Source: Psychrobacillus lasiicapitis (GTDB lineage Bacteria; Bacillota; Bacilli; Bacillales_A; Planococcaceae). From it: a DNA stretch of 64,000 bases. Shown in pieces: positions 17,404 to 25,250 of the stretch. Each line of letters begins with the position of its first letter. Position 1 is the stretch's first letter. Where the stretch lies: positions 228,769 through 292,768 of the forward strand of contig NZ_VDGH01000003.1 of NCBI RefSeq assembly GCF_006861795.1. The letters run 5' to 3'. Under the pieces are notes generated by a model. It was not told the origin of the DNA, did no database searches, and saw only the letters and a program-made list of their open reading frames with translations. A program made the position numbers and the translations under genes.

Positions 17404-17422
17404 GATAATGATAATCGTTATC
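17404..17422 (+). promoter_or_regulatory. Fur box
   Basis: GATAATGATAATCGTTATC differs from the classical 19-base Fur box at one position. It begins right after the predicted transcription start of the siderophore operon, so bound Fur-Fe would block initiation under iron-rich conditions. Confidence 0.88.
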
Positions 17423-17458
17423 ACTGATAAATGCAAGATTAAGTTTGGAGGTTTCGAC

Positions 17459-18250
17459 ATGGTCCGTCTTTACACAGATGATTTATCTATTGGCTACGGC
17501 GAGCGTTTAATTGTAAAAGATCTGTCTGTACAAATTCCAGATCAACAAATTACAACCATCATTGGACCTAACGGCTGTGGAAAATCTACCCTTTTAAAAG
17601 CTATTACACGAATCATCTCTCATCAGTCTGGCTCGATTGTATTAGATGGAAAAAGTGTGACAAAAGAAAATACAAAACAACTCGCAAAAAAAATGGCAAT
17701 TTTACCGCAAACACCTGAAAGTGCCGCGGGTCTCACAGTAGGAGAGCTTGTTTCCTATGGCAGATTCCCCTACCAAACTGGGTTTGGCCGACTTACGACA
17801 AAAGATTACGAAGTGATCGATTGGGCGCTTCAAGTTACTGGAACACTAGATTTTAAATATTTTCCAGTTGATGCATTATCGGGTGGACAGCGCCAACGTG
17901 TTTGGATTGCCATGGCACTAGCCCAAGAAACAGAAATCATTTTTTTAGATGAGCCAACTACCTATTTAGATATGGCACATCAACTAGAAGTTCTGGAGCT
18001 TTTACAAAAACTCAACAAAGAAGAAAAACGTACCATTGTGATGGTTTTACATGATCTCAATCAAGCAGCACGCTTTGCAGACAATATTATCGCCTTAAAA
18101 GCTGGGCAAATTGTAAAAGCAGGTAGCTGTGAAGAGGTTATATCAAAAGAGGTACTGCGCGACGTTTTCCAAATAGATGCAGAAATTGGAGTGGATCCAA
18201 GAACAAAAAAACCTATGTGTATTACATACAATTTACTTAAGGGAGAATAA
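17459..18250 (+). CDS. Iron-siderophore ABC transporter ATP-binding protein
   Basis: FecE/FhuC-type ATPase of 263 residues: Walker A IIGPNGCGKSTLLK, Q-loop AILPQTPESA, signature ALSGGQRQRVWIAMAL, Walker B IIFLDEPTTYLD and H-loop VMVLHDLNQA. It powers import of ferric siderophores through the two permeases encoded 1 kb downstream. The frame opens at 17363, but that would place the start upstream of the promoter; the ATG at 17459 has GGAGG 7 bases before it. It is first in the operon, under the Fur box; the lipoprotein gene follows after 1 base. Confidence 0.92.
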   Translation: MVRLYTDDLSIGYGERLIVKDLSVQIPDQQITTIIGPNGCGKSTLLKAITRIISHQSGSIVLDGKSVTKENTKQLAKKMAILPQTPESAAGLTVGELVSYGRFPYQTGFGRLTTKDYEVIDWALQVTGTLDFKYFPVDALSGGQRQRVWIAMALAQETEIIFLDEPTTYLDMAHQLEVLELLQKLNKEEKRTIVMVLHDLNQAARFADNIIALKAGQIVKAGSCEEVISKEVLRDVFQIDAEIGVDPRTKKPMCITYNLLKGE

Positions 18251-18251
18251 C

Positions 18252-19184
18252 ATGATGAAAAAATTCTTATTGCCATTATTGTTTTTATTCGTACTAGCTT
18301 TAACTGCTTGCAATAACGAAACAACTGAAACAAAAACAAGTACTTCATCTGACGATGGAAAAGAAGAGTCCTCTACTATTACCTACCAATCAGAAGAAGG
18401 TCCGATTGAAGTACCAGCTGATCCTAAACGTGTAGTGGTTCTTGCTTATGCTGGTCACGTTGCCGCGCTTGATGTAAATGTAGTTGGTGTGGATCCTTGG
18501 TCTAAACAAAACCCACGATATGATAAGTATTTCAAAGATGTAGAAGAAGTATCAGAGGAAAACTTAGAGAAAATCATTGAATTAGATCCGGATTTAATTA
18601 TCGGATATTCTACAGTACAAAATTTAGATAAATTAAAAGAAATTGCACCAACTGTAACCTTTACTTACGGGAAAGTAGATTACTTAACACAAGAAGTAGA
18701 GATTGGTAAACTACTAAATAAAGAAAAAGAAGCACAAGATTGGGTCGATGACTTTAAAAAACGTGCGAAATCTACTGGCGAAGAAATCAAAGCTGCTATC
18801 GGTGAAGATGCTACAGTATCAGTAATTGAAAACTTTGATAAACAATTATATGTATACGGCAATAACTGGGGTCGTGGAACAGAGATTCTTTATCAAGAGA
18901 TGGGCTTAAAAATGCCTAAAAAAGTAGAAGAATCAGCTTTAGAGCCTGGATACTATGCTTTATCTTTAGAAGTACTTCCTGAATTTGCAGGAGATTATGT
19001 GATTTTAAGTAAATCAACAACTGCAGACAATTCATTCCAAAATACAGATACTTATAAAAATATACCCGCCGTAAAAAATAATCGAGTGTTTGAAGCACCA
19101 ATGGAAGAGTTTTATTTTAATGATCCAATTACATTAGATTATCAGCTTGAATTTTTCCAAGAACACTTTTTAAACAGCAAATAA
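18252..19184 (+). CDS. Iron-siderophore substrate-binding lipoprotein
   Basis: About 310 residues. A lipoprotein signal (KKFLLPLLFLFVLALTACNN) ends in the lipobox LTAC, with the Cys to be lipidated, followed by a Ser/Thr/Glu-rich linker. The mature part is a FecB/FhuD-type class III binding protein with PKRVVVLAYAGHVAALDVNV, the helix-backbone region, and a C-terminal lobe with TEILYQEMGLKMPKKV. Ligand type (catecholate, hydroxamate or citrate) cannot be told. The longer open frame from 18177 overlaps the ATPase gene; the tandem ATGs at 18252/18255 follow AAGGGAGAAT. A hairpin downstream separates it from the permeases. Confidence 0.92.
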   Translation: MMKKFLLPLLFLFVLALTACNNETTETKTSTSSDDGKEESSTITYQSEEGPIEVPADPKRVVVLAYAGHVAALDVNVVGVDPWSKQNPRYDKYFKDVEEVSEENLEKIIELDPDLIIGYSTVQNLDKLKEIAPTVTFTYGKVDYLTQEVEIGKLLNKEKEAQDWVDDFKKRAKSTGEEIKAAIGEDATVSVIENFDKQLYVYGNNWGRGTEILYQEMGLKMPKKVEESALEPGYYALSLEVLPEFAGDYVILSKSTTADNSFQNTDTYKNIPAVKNNRVFEAPMEEFYFNDPITLDYQLEFFQEHFLNSK

Positions 19185-19189
19185 TAGTC

Positions 19190-19227
19190 GTGGAGGAATT
19201 CTGGTCTAGAATTCCTCCACTCTTTAT
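19190..19227 (+). terminator. Intercistronic hairpin / attenuating terminator
   Basis: Perfect 12-bp stem GTGGAGGAATTC / GAATTCCTCCAC with a 7-base loop and a short T-rich tail. Its place between lipoprotein and permease genes suggests partial termination or mRNA protection that gives more binding protein than permease. Confidence 0.7.
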
Positions 19228-19247
19228 TGATAGAAAGGAAACGAACG

Positions 19248-20246
19248 ATGAAATCTTCTATTCGTTTTAGCATAAAGTTCATAATCGGGTTATTGTTACT
19301 TTTCGCTATATTTATTATTGCAATGATTTTCGGAGCAGCCGAAACTTCCCTACAAGATGTGTGGAATGCTTTATTTTCTAATTTGAAAAATGATCAGATA
19401 AATATACTTCGTGAAATTCGTTTTCCTAGAGAAATAGGAGCAGTAGTTGTAGGTGCTGCACTCGCTGTTTCAGGAGCTATAATGCAAGGAATTACAAGAA
19501 ATCCTCTTGCGGATCCTGGACTACTAGGGCTTACCTCAGGAGCGAATGCTGCACTCGCGGTAACACTCGCTTTTTTTCCTATGGTAAATTATTTTGGAAT
19601 CACAATTGCCTGCTTTATTGGAGCTGCAATAGGTGCCATTATGGTATTTAGTATCGGAGCGATGAAAAAAGGAGGGTTCTCTCCCCTTCGTATCGTGCTT
19701 GCTGGTGCTGCCGTTTCCGCTTTTTTATATGCTATCGCAGATGGAGTCGGTATTTATTTCAAAATATCGAAAAACGTAAATATGTGGACAGCAGGAGGGC
19801 TTATCGGCACAAATTGGAGCCAGTTGTCTATTATTATTCCTTTTGTATGTATAGGAACTTTAATCGCTCTCTTACTTTCTCGACAACTTACTATTTTGAG
19901 TTTAAATGAAGAAGTTGCCGTAGGATTGGGCCAGAAAACAACGCTCATCAAAACCATTTTATTTATTGTCATCATCCTACTCGCAGGGGCATCCGTTGCA
20001 CTTGTAGGGAATATGGCGTTTATCGGATTAATGGTTCCTCATATTGTTCGAGCTATTGTTGGAACTGATTATCGCGCGATCATTCCCATGTCGGTCATAG
20101 CTGGTGCTATTCTTATGCTAGTTGCAGACACACTTGGAAGAACGATTAACATTCCTTTTGAGACACCAGTTGCAGCGATTATTGCGATCATGGGACTGCC
20201 TTTCTTTCTTCTTGTTGTTCGTAAAGGAGGAGGTGCATTCCAATGA
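19248..20246 (+). CDS. FecCD-type iron-siderophore permease 1
   Basis: A polytopic protein of 332 residues, about 9-10 membrane segments, of the BtuC/FecCD family. Seen are LREIRFPREIGAVVVGAALAV followed by SGAIMQGITRNPLADPGLLGLTSGA, the family signature near the N-terminus, and the cytosolic coupling segment GNMAFIGLMVPHIVRAIVG. The chosen ATG at 19248 follows AGGAAA; the TTG start 7 codons earlier lacks a site. It ends with an ATGA overlap into the second permease, so the pair is translationally coupled and should form a heterodimer. Confidence 0.92.
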   Translation: MKSSIRFSIKFIIGLLLLFAIFIIAMIFGAAETSLQDVWNALFSNLKNDQINILREIRFPREIGAVVVGAALAVSGAIMQGITRNPLADPGLLGLTSGANAALAVTLAFFPMVNYFGITIACFIGAAIGAIMVFSIGAMKKGGFSPLRIVLAGAAVSAFLYAIADGVGIYFKISKNVNMWTAGGLIGTNWSQLSIIIPFVCIGTLIALLLSRQLTILSLNEEVAVGLGQKTTLIKTILFIVIILLAGASVALVGNMAFIGLMVPHIVRAIVGTDYRAIIPMSVIAGAILMLVADTLGRTINIPFETPVAAIIAIMGLPFFLLVVRKGGGAFQ

Positions 20247-21250
20247 TTCCAAAAAGAGTTATCAAAAAACAACGAGTTTTTGTTGTAATTTTATCCGTTT
20301 TAATACTGACAACCGCTATTATTAGTGCTGGTATCGGTTACTCTTCTTTATCATTTGATCGTTTGATACCTACACTATTTGGACAGGGTACATTCAAAGA
20401 AGAGTTTGTGTTATTTTCCATTCGTTTACCCCGCATTATTATTACATTACTTGCAGGAATGGCACTAGCTTTGTCAGGTGCGATTTTACAAGGGATTACA
20501 CGTAATGATTTGGCGGATCCAGGTATTATTGGTATAAATTCCGGAGCAGGAGTAGCAATTTCTTTGTTCTTCTTATATTCTCCTATCGAACCTGGTTCGT
20601 TTGTATATATGCTTCCTTTTATGGCATTTATCGGGGCTTTACTTACAGCATTTTTTATTTACATACTGTCCTACAATCGAAAAGCAGGGTTACAGCCTGT
20701 TCGATTAGTACTTGTAGGTATAGGATTTTCAATGGCTTTATCTGGATTAATGATTGTCATTATTTCATCAACTGAACGTGAAAAAGTTGATTTTATCTCT
20801 AAGTGGCTAGCCGGTAATATTTGGGGGTCTGATTGGCCATTCATCTTAGCATTACTTCCATGGCTAGTTGTTTTAATCCCATTCACTTTATATAAAGCGA
20901 ATAAGTTAAATATACTTGGCTTAAGCCAACCAGTGGCGATTGGTGTTGGGATGTCCCTTGAAAAAGAGCGAATCGTTCTCTTACTCGCTGCGGTTGCACT
21001 TGCAGCTTCCGCTGTTTCAGTTACAGGAGGGATTGCCTTTATCGGATTGATGGCCCCTCATATTGCAAAGGCAATAGTCGGTCCCAGACACCAATTATTT
21101 GTCCCTGTTGCGATTTTAATCGGCGGTTGGCTATTACTATTTGCAGATACAATTGGTCGAAATGTAGTAGAGCCAAACGGGATTCCTGCTGGAATAATGG
21201 TTGCTCTAATTGGCGCACCATATTTTATGTATCTGTTGTTAAAAAAATAA
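20243..21250 (+). CDS. FecCD-type iron-siderophore permease 2
   Basis: The second permease subunit, 335 residues, same fold: IRLPRIIITLLAGMALALSGAILQGITRN, DLADPGIIGINSGAG, and the coupling motif GIAFIGLMAPHIAKAIVG. AAAGGAGGAGG lies at the end of the first permease gene before its ATG. It completes the ATPase-lipoprotein-permease-permease operon. No clear terminator was seen directly after it; a composite repeat element begins about 65 bases downstream. Confidence 0.92.
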   Translation: MIPKRVIKKQRVFVVILSVLILTTAIISAGIGYSSLSFDRLIPTLFGQGTFKEEFVLFSIRLPRIIITLLAGMALALSGAILQGITRNDLADPGIIGINSGAGVAISLFFLYSPIEPGSFVYMLPFMAFIGALLTAFFIYILSYNRKAGLQPVRLVLVGIGFSMALSGLMIVIISSTEREKVDFISKWLAGNIWGSDWPFILALLPWLVVLIPFTLYKANKLNILGLSQPVAIGVGMSLEKERIVLLLAAVALAASAVSVTGGIAFIGLMAPHIAKAIVGPRHQLFVPVAILIGGWLLLFADTIGRNVVEPNGIPAGIMVALIGAPYFMYLLLKK

Positions 21251-21315
21251 ACAATCGCGCTAAAGCACCTTTCTCGATTCCATTTAGCAAGAGGAACAAT
21301 AAATGTAATAACACA

Positions 21316-21840
21316 CATAATAGAGAAAGTGCGATGTAGTGTGTTGACTAGTGACCGCTGTGATTTTCGTTACAAGATGGACGCTTTCCGCCGGGTGAGC
21401 GATGAGCCAGCACCGACGCTTCGCTTACGTTGTGCAGTCTCATCTGCACACTCATCCGGCAGGAGTCGCCATCCTTTCACGAAAATCAATGTAGCGGCAT
21501 GTTTAAAACCATCATTTTTTTCATAAAATATAACTTTTCCATTAGCTAGGAAGAGAACTTCCAATCAATTGATCTAAAGTACTAAATGGTAGGTAGCATT
21601 TTGCTAACTAGTTATCATTTAGAAATACAACTTTATATCCTCTCTCTTACTAGTCGACAAGGTCTAGTGGATGGTAGCGAAAGGGTGGCGACTCCAGCGG
21701 GAATAGCACGTGCTGAAAGCCCCGCAGGAGCGTGAGCGACGAGGAGATTGAAGCCGTGCCCGCGGAAAGCGTCCACCCTGTAGCGGAATCCCAACAGACA
21801 TTTAATAGCTCTGTCTTACGACGCATTATCCCTATATTAA
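21316..21840. repeat. Composite fold-back element, copy 3 (divergent left block)
   Basis: Left block 21361-21490 is of a different sub-type (loop arms ACGCTTCGCTTACGTTGTGC and CTCATCCGGCAGGAGTCGCC), while the right block 21669-21793 is the common type in reverse orientation. The left tail CATAATAGAGAAAGTGCG and right tail CGACGCATTATCCCTATAT are inverted. The centre is less like the others but keeps AAAGTACTAAATGG. It lies between the convergent permease and GDPD genes. Confidence 0.75.
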
Positions 21841-21924
21841 GTAATCTAAAAAATTCCATACCTTATGTAATCCAAAAAAATTATTCACACTTCTAAGTTT
21901 TTTATAGTCCTCTATGCAATAAGA

Positions 21925-21973
21925 AAAGGATGTCTCCTTCGTCAGTCGAATTTCGATTAAGGGGACATCCTTT
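21925..21973. terminator. Terminator of the GDPD gene (bidirectional)
   Basis: Arms AAAGGATGTCTCCTT and AAGGGGACATCCTTT around an internal TCGAATTTCGA hairpin; T-rich on the minus side. Confidence 0.8.
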
Positions 21974-21984
21974 AAATATTCTAT

Positions 21985-22704
21985 TTATTCTTTTAAATAG
22001 TCGCTCAATTTTTGCGGATAATCTGTAAAAATGGCATGCACTCCTACAACTTGAAGTATTTTAGCATACTCCTCTTCATTTACAGTAAAAACACGTAGCT
22101 GTTTTCCACTTGCGATAATCTCTTTTCCCATTTTCCGCAATGCAGTTGGAAAAAAGGCATGGAATGCATCTGCTCCTACTTTTAGTGCGTATTCCATTGG
22201 AGCAACCATCACTTCCATAAATAAAATAGCCGTTTCGATATGTGGGGCTAGTTTTTTTACCTGTTGAATCATTTCATGGTTGAATGACGAAATAACGACC
22301 CTGTCATCCAGTCGATACTGTTTTAACATCTCTATTACTTTCTGTTCCATCCCTTCATAAGGAAAAACATCTGATTTCAATTCAATATTTATATGGTGAT
22401 GTGTGTCTTTAAACACATATAATACTTCCCTTAGCGTAGGTACTTTTTCTCCTTTGAAGTTCGTGGAAAACCATGCACCATAATCGTAAGCTTGCAATTC
22501 TTGAAGTGTCATATCCTTTATGAAACCTTTTCCATTTGAAGTGCGATCGATCGATTCATCATGTATGACAACAAGTTCCCCGTCTTTCGTCATATGTACA
22601 TCGAACTCTACTCCGTCTATTGGTAAACTTGCCGCCGCTTTAAAAGCGACTATCGTATTTTCGGGATATGTCCCTGAGCAACCTCTATGCGCATAAATTT
22701 TCAT
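21985..22704 (-). CDS. Glycerophosphodiester phosphodiesterase
   Basis: GDPD TIM barrel of 239 residues, the usual cytosolic length. The catalytic motifs are IYAHRGCSGTYPENT at the N-terminus (His-Arg and Glu), DGVEFDVHMTKDGELVVIHD (metal Glu and Asp, second catalytic His), and INIELKS (metal Glu) near residue 115. It hydrolyses glycerophosphodiesters to glycerol-3-phosphate and an alcohol. It has no signal peptide, so it acts inside the cell. AAAGGAGG precedes the ATG. It is monocistronic. Confidence 0.93.
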   Translation of the reverse strand: MKIYAHRGCSGTYPENTIVAFKAAASLPIDGVEFDVHMTKDGELVVIHDESIDRTSNGKGFIKDMTLQELQAYDYGAWFSTNFKGEKVPTLREVLYVFKDTHHHINIELKSDVFPYEGMEQKVIEMLKQYRLDDRVVISSFNHEMIQQVKKLAPHIETAILFMEVMVAPMEYALKVGADAFHAFFPTALRKMGKEIIASGKQLRVFTVNEEEYAKILQVVGVHAIFTDYPQKLSDYLKE

Positions 22705-22782
22705 AAAAATAGCCTCCTTTTAGTATCGTTCTAGCACCTACGCTTTTCTAGTTCATTATACTTTTTTCCAAACGGAAAACGC

Positions 22783-22801
22783 CATCTCTTCGTAAGAGAT
22801 G
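22783..22801 (-). terminator. Weak terminator-like hairpin after the 55-codon gene
   Basis: Perfect 8-bp stem CATCTCTT / AAGAGATG with a 3-base loop, followed on the minus strand by GCGTTTTCC. The U tract is short, so efficiency is uncertain. Confidence 0.45.
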
Positions 22802-22813
22802 ACGTAAGTCTAT

Positions 22814-22981
22814 TTACTTCCTAGGCGGAAGTGGGATGTATTTATATCGCGGGGGTCTAGCTTTTTTCATAATGAACCACTGCAAGCTCGTATGTACTTT
22901 CTTTCTAATAGAACTAAATTGTAAAGTATTCAACCGTTTGTTCGAAACTTTCATCGTCACATTGCGTTCATTCAAACCCAA
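22814..22981 (-). CDS. Untracked 55-residue basic protein of unknown function
   Basis: A TTG at 22979-22981 is preceded at 7 bases by a strong AAAAGGAGAG site and opens a frame of 55 codons ending in TAA at 22814-22816. The product is strongly basic, with RKKVHTSLQWF in the middle and a proline-rich end (KKARPPRYKYIPLPPRK). There is no signal or membrane helix. I do not recognise a family. The plus-strand frame over the same bases lacks a comparable ribosome site. The good site, the hairpin downstream and the otherwise empty 450-base gap support a real gene. Confidence 0.55.
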   Translation of the reverse strand: MGLNERNVTMKVSNKRLNTLQFSSIRKKVHTSLQWFIMKKARPPRYKYIPLPPRK

Positions 22982-23095
22982 TAAGTATCTCTCCTTTTCG
23001 ATTGAACGATCTCTTCACCATTCATCCTATAGAAAGTTTATGTAGTGCATATTGAAATTATGTTAGGAGATTGTAAAAGGTTGTCTATTTTCCTC

Positions 23096-23124
23096 TTGCA
23101 TTCTGCTTTTTCATCGTTTATTAT
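23096..23124 (+). promoter_or_regulatory. Sigma-A promoter of the CobW/ZagA gene
   Basis: TTGCAT (23096-23101), 17-base spacer, TATTAT (23119-23124), ending two bases before the Zur box. Confidence 0.6.
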
Positions 23125-23126
23125 TT

Positions 23127-23147
23127 AAATCGTAACCATTACGATTT
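23127..23147 (+). promoter_or_regulatory. Zur box
   Basis: The 21-base site has arms AAATCGTAAC and ATTACGATTT around one C, one mismatch from a perfect 10-1-10 palindrome and a near-exact match to the B. subtilis Zur operator. It overlaps the predicted transcription start. Confidence 0.88.
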
Positions 23148-23161
23148 AAAAGGAGAGTAAA

Positions 23162-24355
23162 ATGACTATACAAACACAAATTCCAGTTACTGTGTTAAGC
23201 GGATATCTAGGGGCAGGAAAAACAACAGTACTCAACCATTTACTTGCCAATAAAGACGGAAAGAAGATTGCCGTCATTGTAAATGATATGAGCGAAATTA
23301 ATATCGACTCCCAGCTCATCCAAGATGGTGGGTTTTCTAGAACAGAAGAAAAGCTTGTTGAACTAACAAACGGGTGTATTTGCTGCACGCTAAGAGAAGA
23401 TTTAATGATCGAAGTAGAACAGCTAGCTAAGCAGGGAGATATTGATTACATTGTGATCGAATCCACCGGCATTTCTGAACCAATTCCAGTGGCACAAACC
23501 TTTACATATATCGATGATGAAGTGGGAATTGACTTATCTAAATTTTGCAAGTTAGATGCCATGATAACGGTAATAGACGCATTTCGTTTTTGGAAAGATT
23601 ATGAAAGTGGAGAAACATTACTAGAGAGAAAACAAACAGACGATGAATACGATCAAAGAGATGTATCCGATTTATTAATCGATCAAATTGAATTTGCTGA
23701 TATTTTACTTGTATCGAAAATAGATTTAGTCACTCCTGCTTATCTAGATGCTTTCCAAGCATTCTTGCGAAAAATGAATCCAGATGCAGAAATCCATACA
23801 ATTGCAAATGGTGTTATCGATACTTCTGTCTTATTGGATCGTCATTTATTTGATTTTGAAAAGGCTTCTAGTGGAGCTGGCTGGATCAAAGAATTGAATG
23901 AAGAACATATTCCGGAAACGGAGGAATACGGAATTAGCTCATTTGTTTATAAAAGAAAACGACCGTTTCATCCAAAAAGATGGGAGCAATGGTTAAACAG
24001 CTTCCCACAAGAAATTGTTCGCTCAAAGGGCTTCTTCTGGTTAGCTTCTAGAAATAATATGGCTGGTTTAATATCTCAAGCTGGTGCCTCTCTTCAATTT
24101 CAAGGAGCTGGATACTGGATTGCAACACTTCCAAAAGCACAGCAACAACAGATTTTTGAGGAGGATTATACCGTTTCAAGTAGATGGGATGATGAACACG
24201 GTGACCGTCAAACGGAAATTGTTATTATCGGACTGGATATGGATAAGGAAGAAATAGAAATAGCATTAGATGCTTGCTTGCTGACAGATGAAGAGATGCA
24301 TGAGGATTGGTCATTATTAGAAGACACACTCCCACCATTTGTTAGTGCTAATTGA
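23162..24355 (+). CDS. zagA: CobW/COG0523 GTP-dependent metallochaperone, ZagA (YciC)-like
   Basis: G3E GTPase of 397 residues: Walker [16 protein letters not shown] (residues ~14-28), the metal-binding CxCC motif within [12 protein letters not shown] (about 72-83), [17 protein letters not shown], the guanine-specificity SKID, and a C-terminal CobW_C domain. Zur-controlled members such as B. subtilis ZagA keep folate synthesis going under zinc starvation by serving zinc to FolE. The Zur box immediately upstream fits that group. The C-terminal region lacks an obvious long His-rich tail. AAAGGAGAG precedes the ATG. It is monocistronic. Confidence 0.88.
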   Translation: MTIQTQIPVTVLSGYLGAGKTTVLNHLLANKDGKKIAVIVNDMSEINIDSQLIQDGGFSRTEEKLVELTNGCICCTLREDLMIEVEQLAKQGDIDYIVIESTGISEPIPVAQTFTYIDDEVGIDLSKFCKLDAMITVIDAFRFWKDYESGETLLERKQTDDEYDQRDVSDLLIDQIEFADILLVSKIDLVTPAYLDAFQAFLRKMNPDAEIHTIANGVIDTSVLLDRHLFDFEKASSGAGWIKELNEEHIPETEEYGISSFVYKRKRPFHPKRWEQWLNSFPQEIVRSKGFFWLASRNNMAGLISQAGASLQFQGAGYWIATLPKAQQQQIFEEDYTVSSRWDDEHGDRQTEIVIIGLDMDKEEIEIALDACLLTDEEMHEDWSLLEDTLPPFVSAN

Positions 24356-24364
24356 GTTAATTTT

Positions 24365-24395
24365 AAAAAGGATGGCCCAATTGGGTCATCCTTTT
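24365..24395. terminator. Bidirectional terminator between ZagA-like and GNAT genes
   Basis: AAAAAGGATG and CCCAATTGGG / CATCCTTTTT form a near-perfect palindrome with U tracts on both strands; it overlaps the 3' end of the convergent GNAT gene. Confidence 0.88.
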
Positions 24396-25240
24396 TTATA
24401 GTAATGTGTATGACGAATTGTTTCAAAACCTGCTTTTTGATAGACAGTTAATGCTTTTTCATTATCTATTTCTACATCTAAATAAATGCTAGCTTTCCCC
24501 GCATGTTTCGCTTCGTTTTTCGCCCATTCTAGAATGGCAGTAGCGACACCTTTTCCACTTGCTTGCTCATGTACTCCAAGTCCAGTAATCCATATTTTGT
24601 CCTGATCCCAAACGATGGCAAAAGTACCTACAACTTTGTTTTTTAATGTTGCAATGAAAAGCTCTCGATTAGGTGTTTGTGTATTAAATGCTATAAGATT
24701 ACTCGCTTCTTCCAGTGTATCATCAAACGCACTAATTAAGACTTCCATAACTTCCGACTCTTCCGAAGTGTATGGCATGATATTAACTTCACTTTGCATA
24801 TCTGTTTCTACTGCCGTTGCCACCATTGTTCTTTCCGTAAAGTCATATATATAGTCGATTTTCTTCAACCATTCCTGTGCTTCTTGCGAATCCTCCGGTA
24901 CCAAGGCCAGATCAAATGTTGCTCCGCGAAGCGCTAAGTTTCTATCTAACTCTGCTACAAGACCTGTTCCAATTCCTTCTCTACGCATAGAAGGTGAAAC
25001 AACGGTACTCCACTCAAAGTCCCCTGTTTCCAGTCGATCTATAGAAGTTAAAACACCAACTAATTTATCTGACTCATCGTCATAAGCAAGTACACAAAAG
25101 CCTTTTGTATGAGAATCCGTTAACTCCTCCACACTTAATAGTGACGCATAATTTACTGTATCTTCTTGCAGTAGCTCCTTTAGTTCTTGCATCGTATCGC
25201 TATCTAAAGGAATAGATACGGTCATGATAAAAATATCCAT
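24386..25240 (-). CDS. Tandem GNAT-fold N-acetyltransferase
   Basis: The 284 residues contain two GNAT domains. The first (about residues 10-140) keeps TVVSPSMRREGIGTGLVAEL, a recognisable acetyl-CoA loop (R-x-x-G-x-G/A). The second (about 150-282) has ITGLGVHEQASGKGVATAIL and ends in LTVYQKAGFETIRHTHYYKK, the usual GNAT C-terminus. The second looks the better candidate for activity. The substrate is unknown. The ATG has GGAG 6 bases upstream. The ABC exporter pair lies 10 bases upstream on the same strand, so they may be one transcript. Confidence 0.85.
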   Translation of the reverse strand: MDIFIMTVSIPLDSDTMQELKELLQEDTVNYASLLSVEELTDSHTKGFCVLAYDDESDKLVGVLTSIDRLETGDFEWSTVVSPSMRREGIGTGLVAELDRNLALRGATFDLALVPEDSQEAQEWLKKIDYIYDFTERTMVATAVETDMQSEVNIMPYTSEESEVMEVLISAFDDTLEEASNLIAFNTQTPNRELFIATLKNKVVGTFAIVWDQDKIWITGLGVHEQASGKGVATAILEWAKNEAKHAGKASIYLDVEIDNEKALTVYQKAGFETIRHTHYYKKG

Positions 25241-25250
25241 AAAACTCTCC

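Noticed and set aside
22836..23045. Plus-strand 69-codon frame
   Set aside because: It is antisense to the 55-codon gene, which has a far better ribosome site; no site precedes this ATG.
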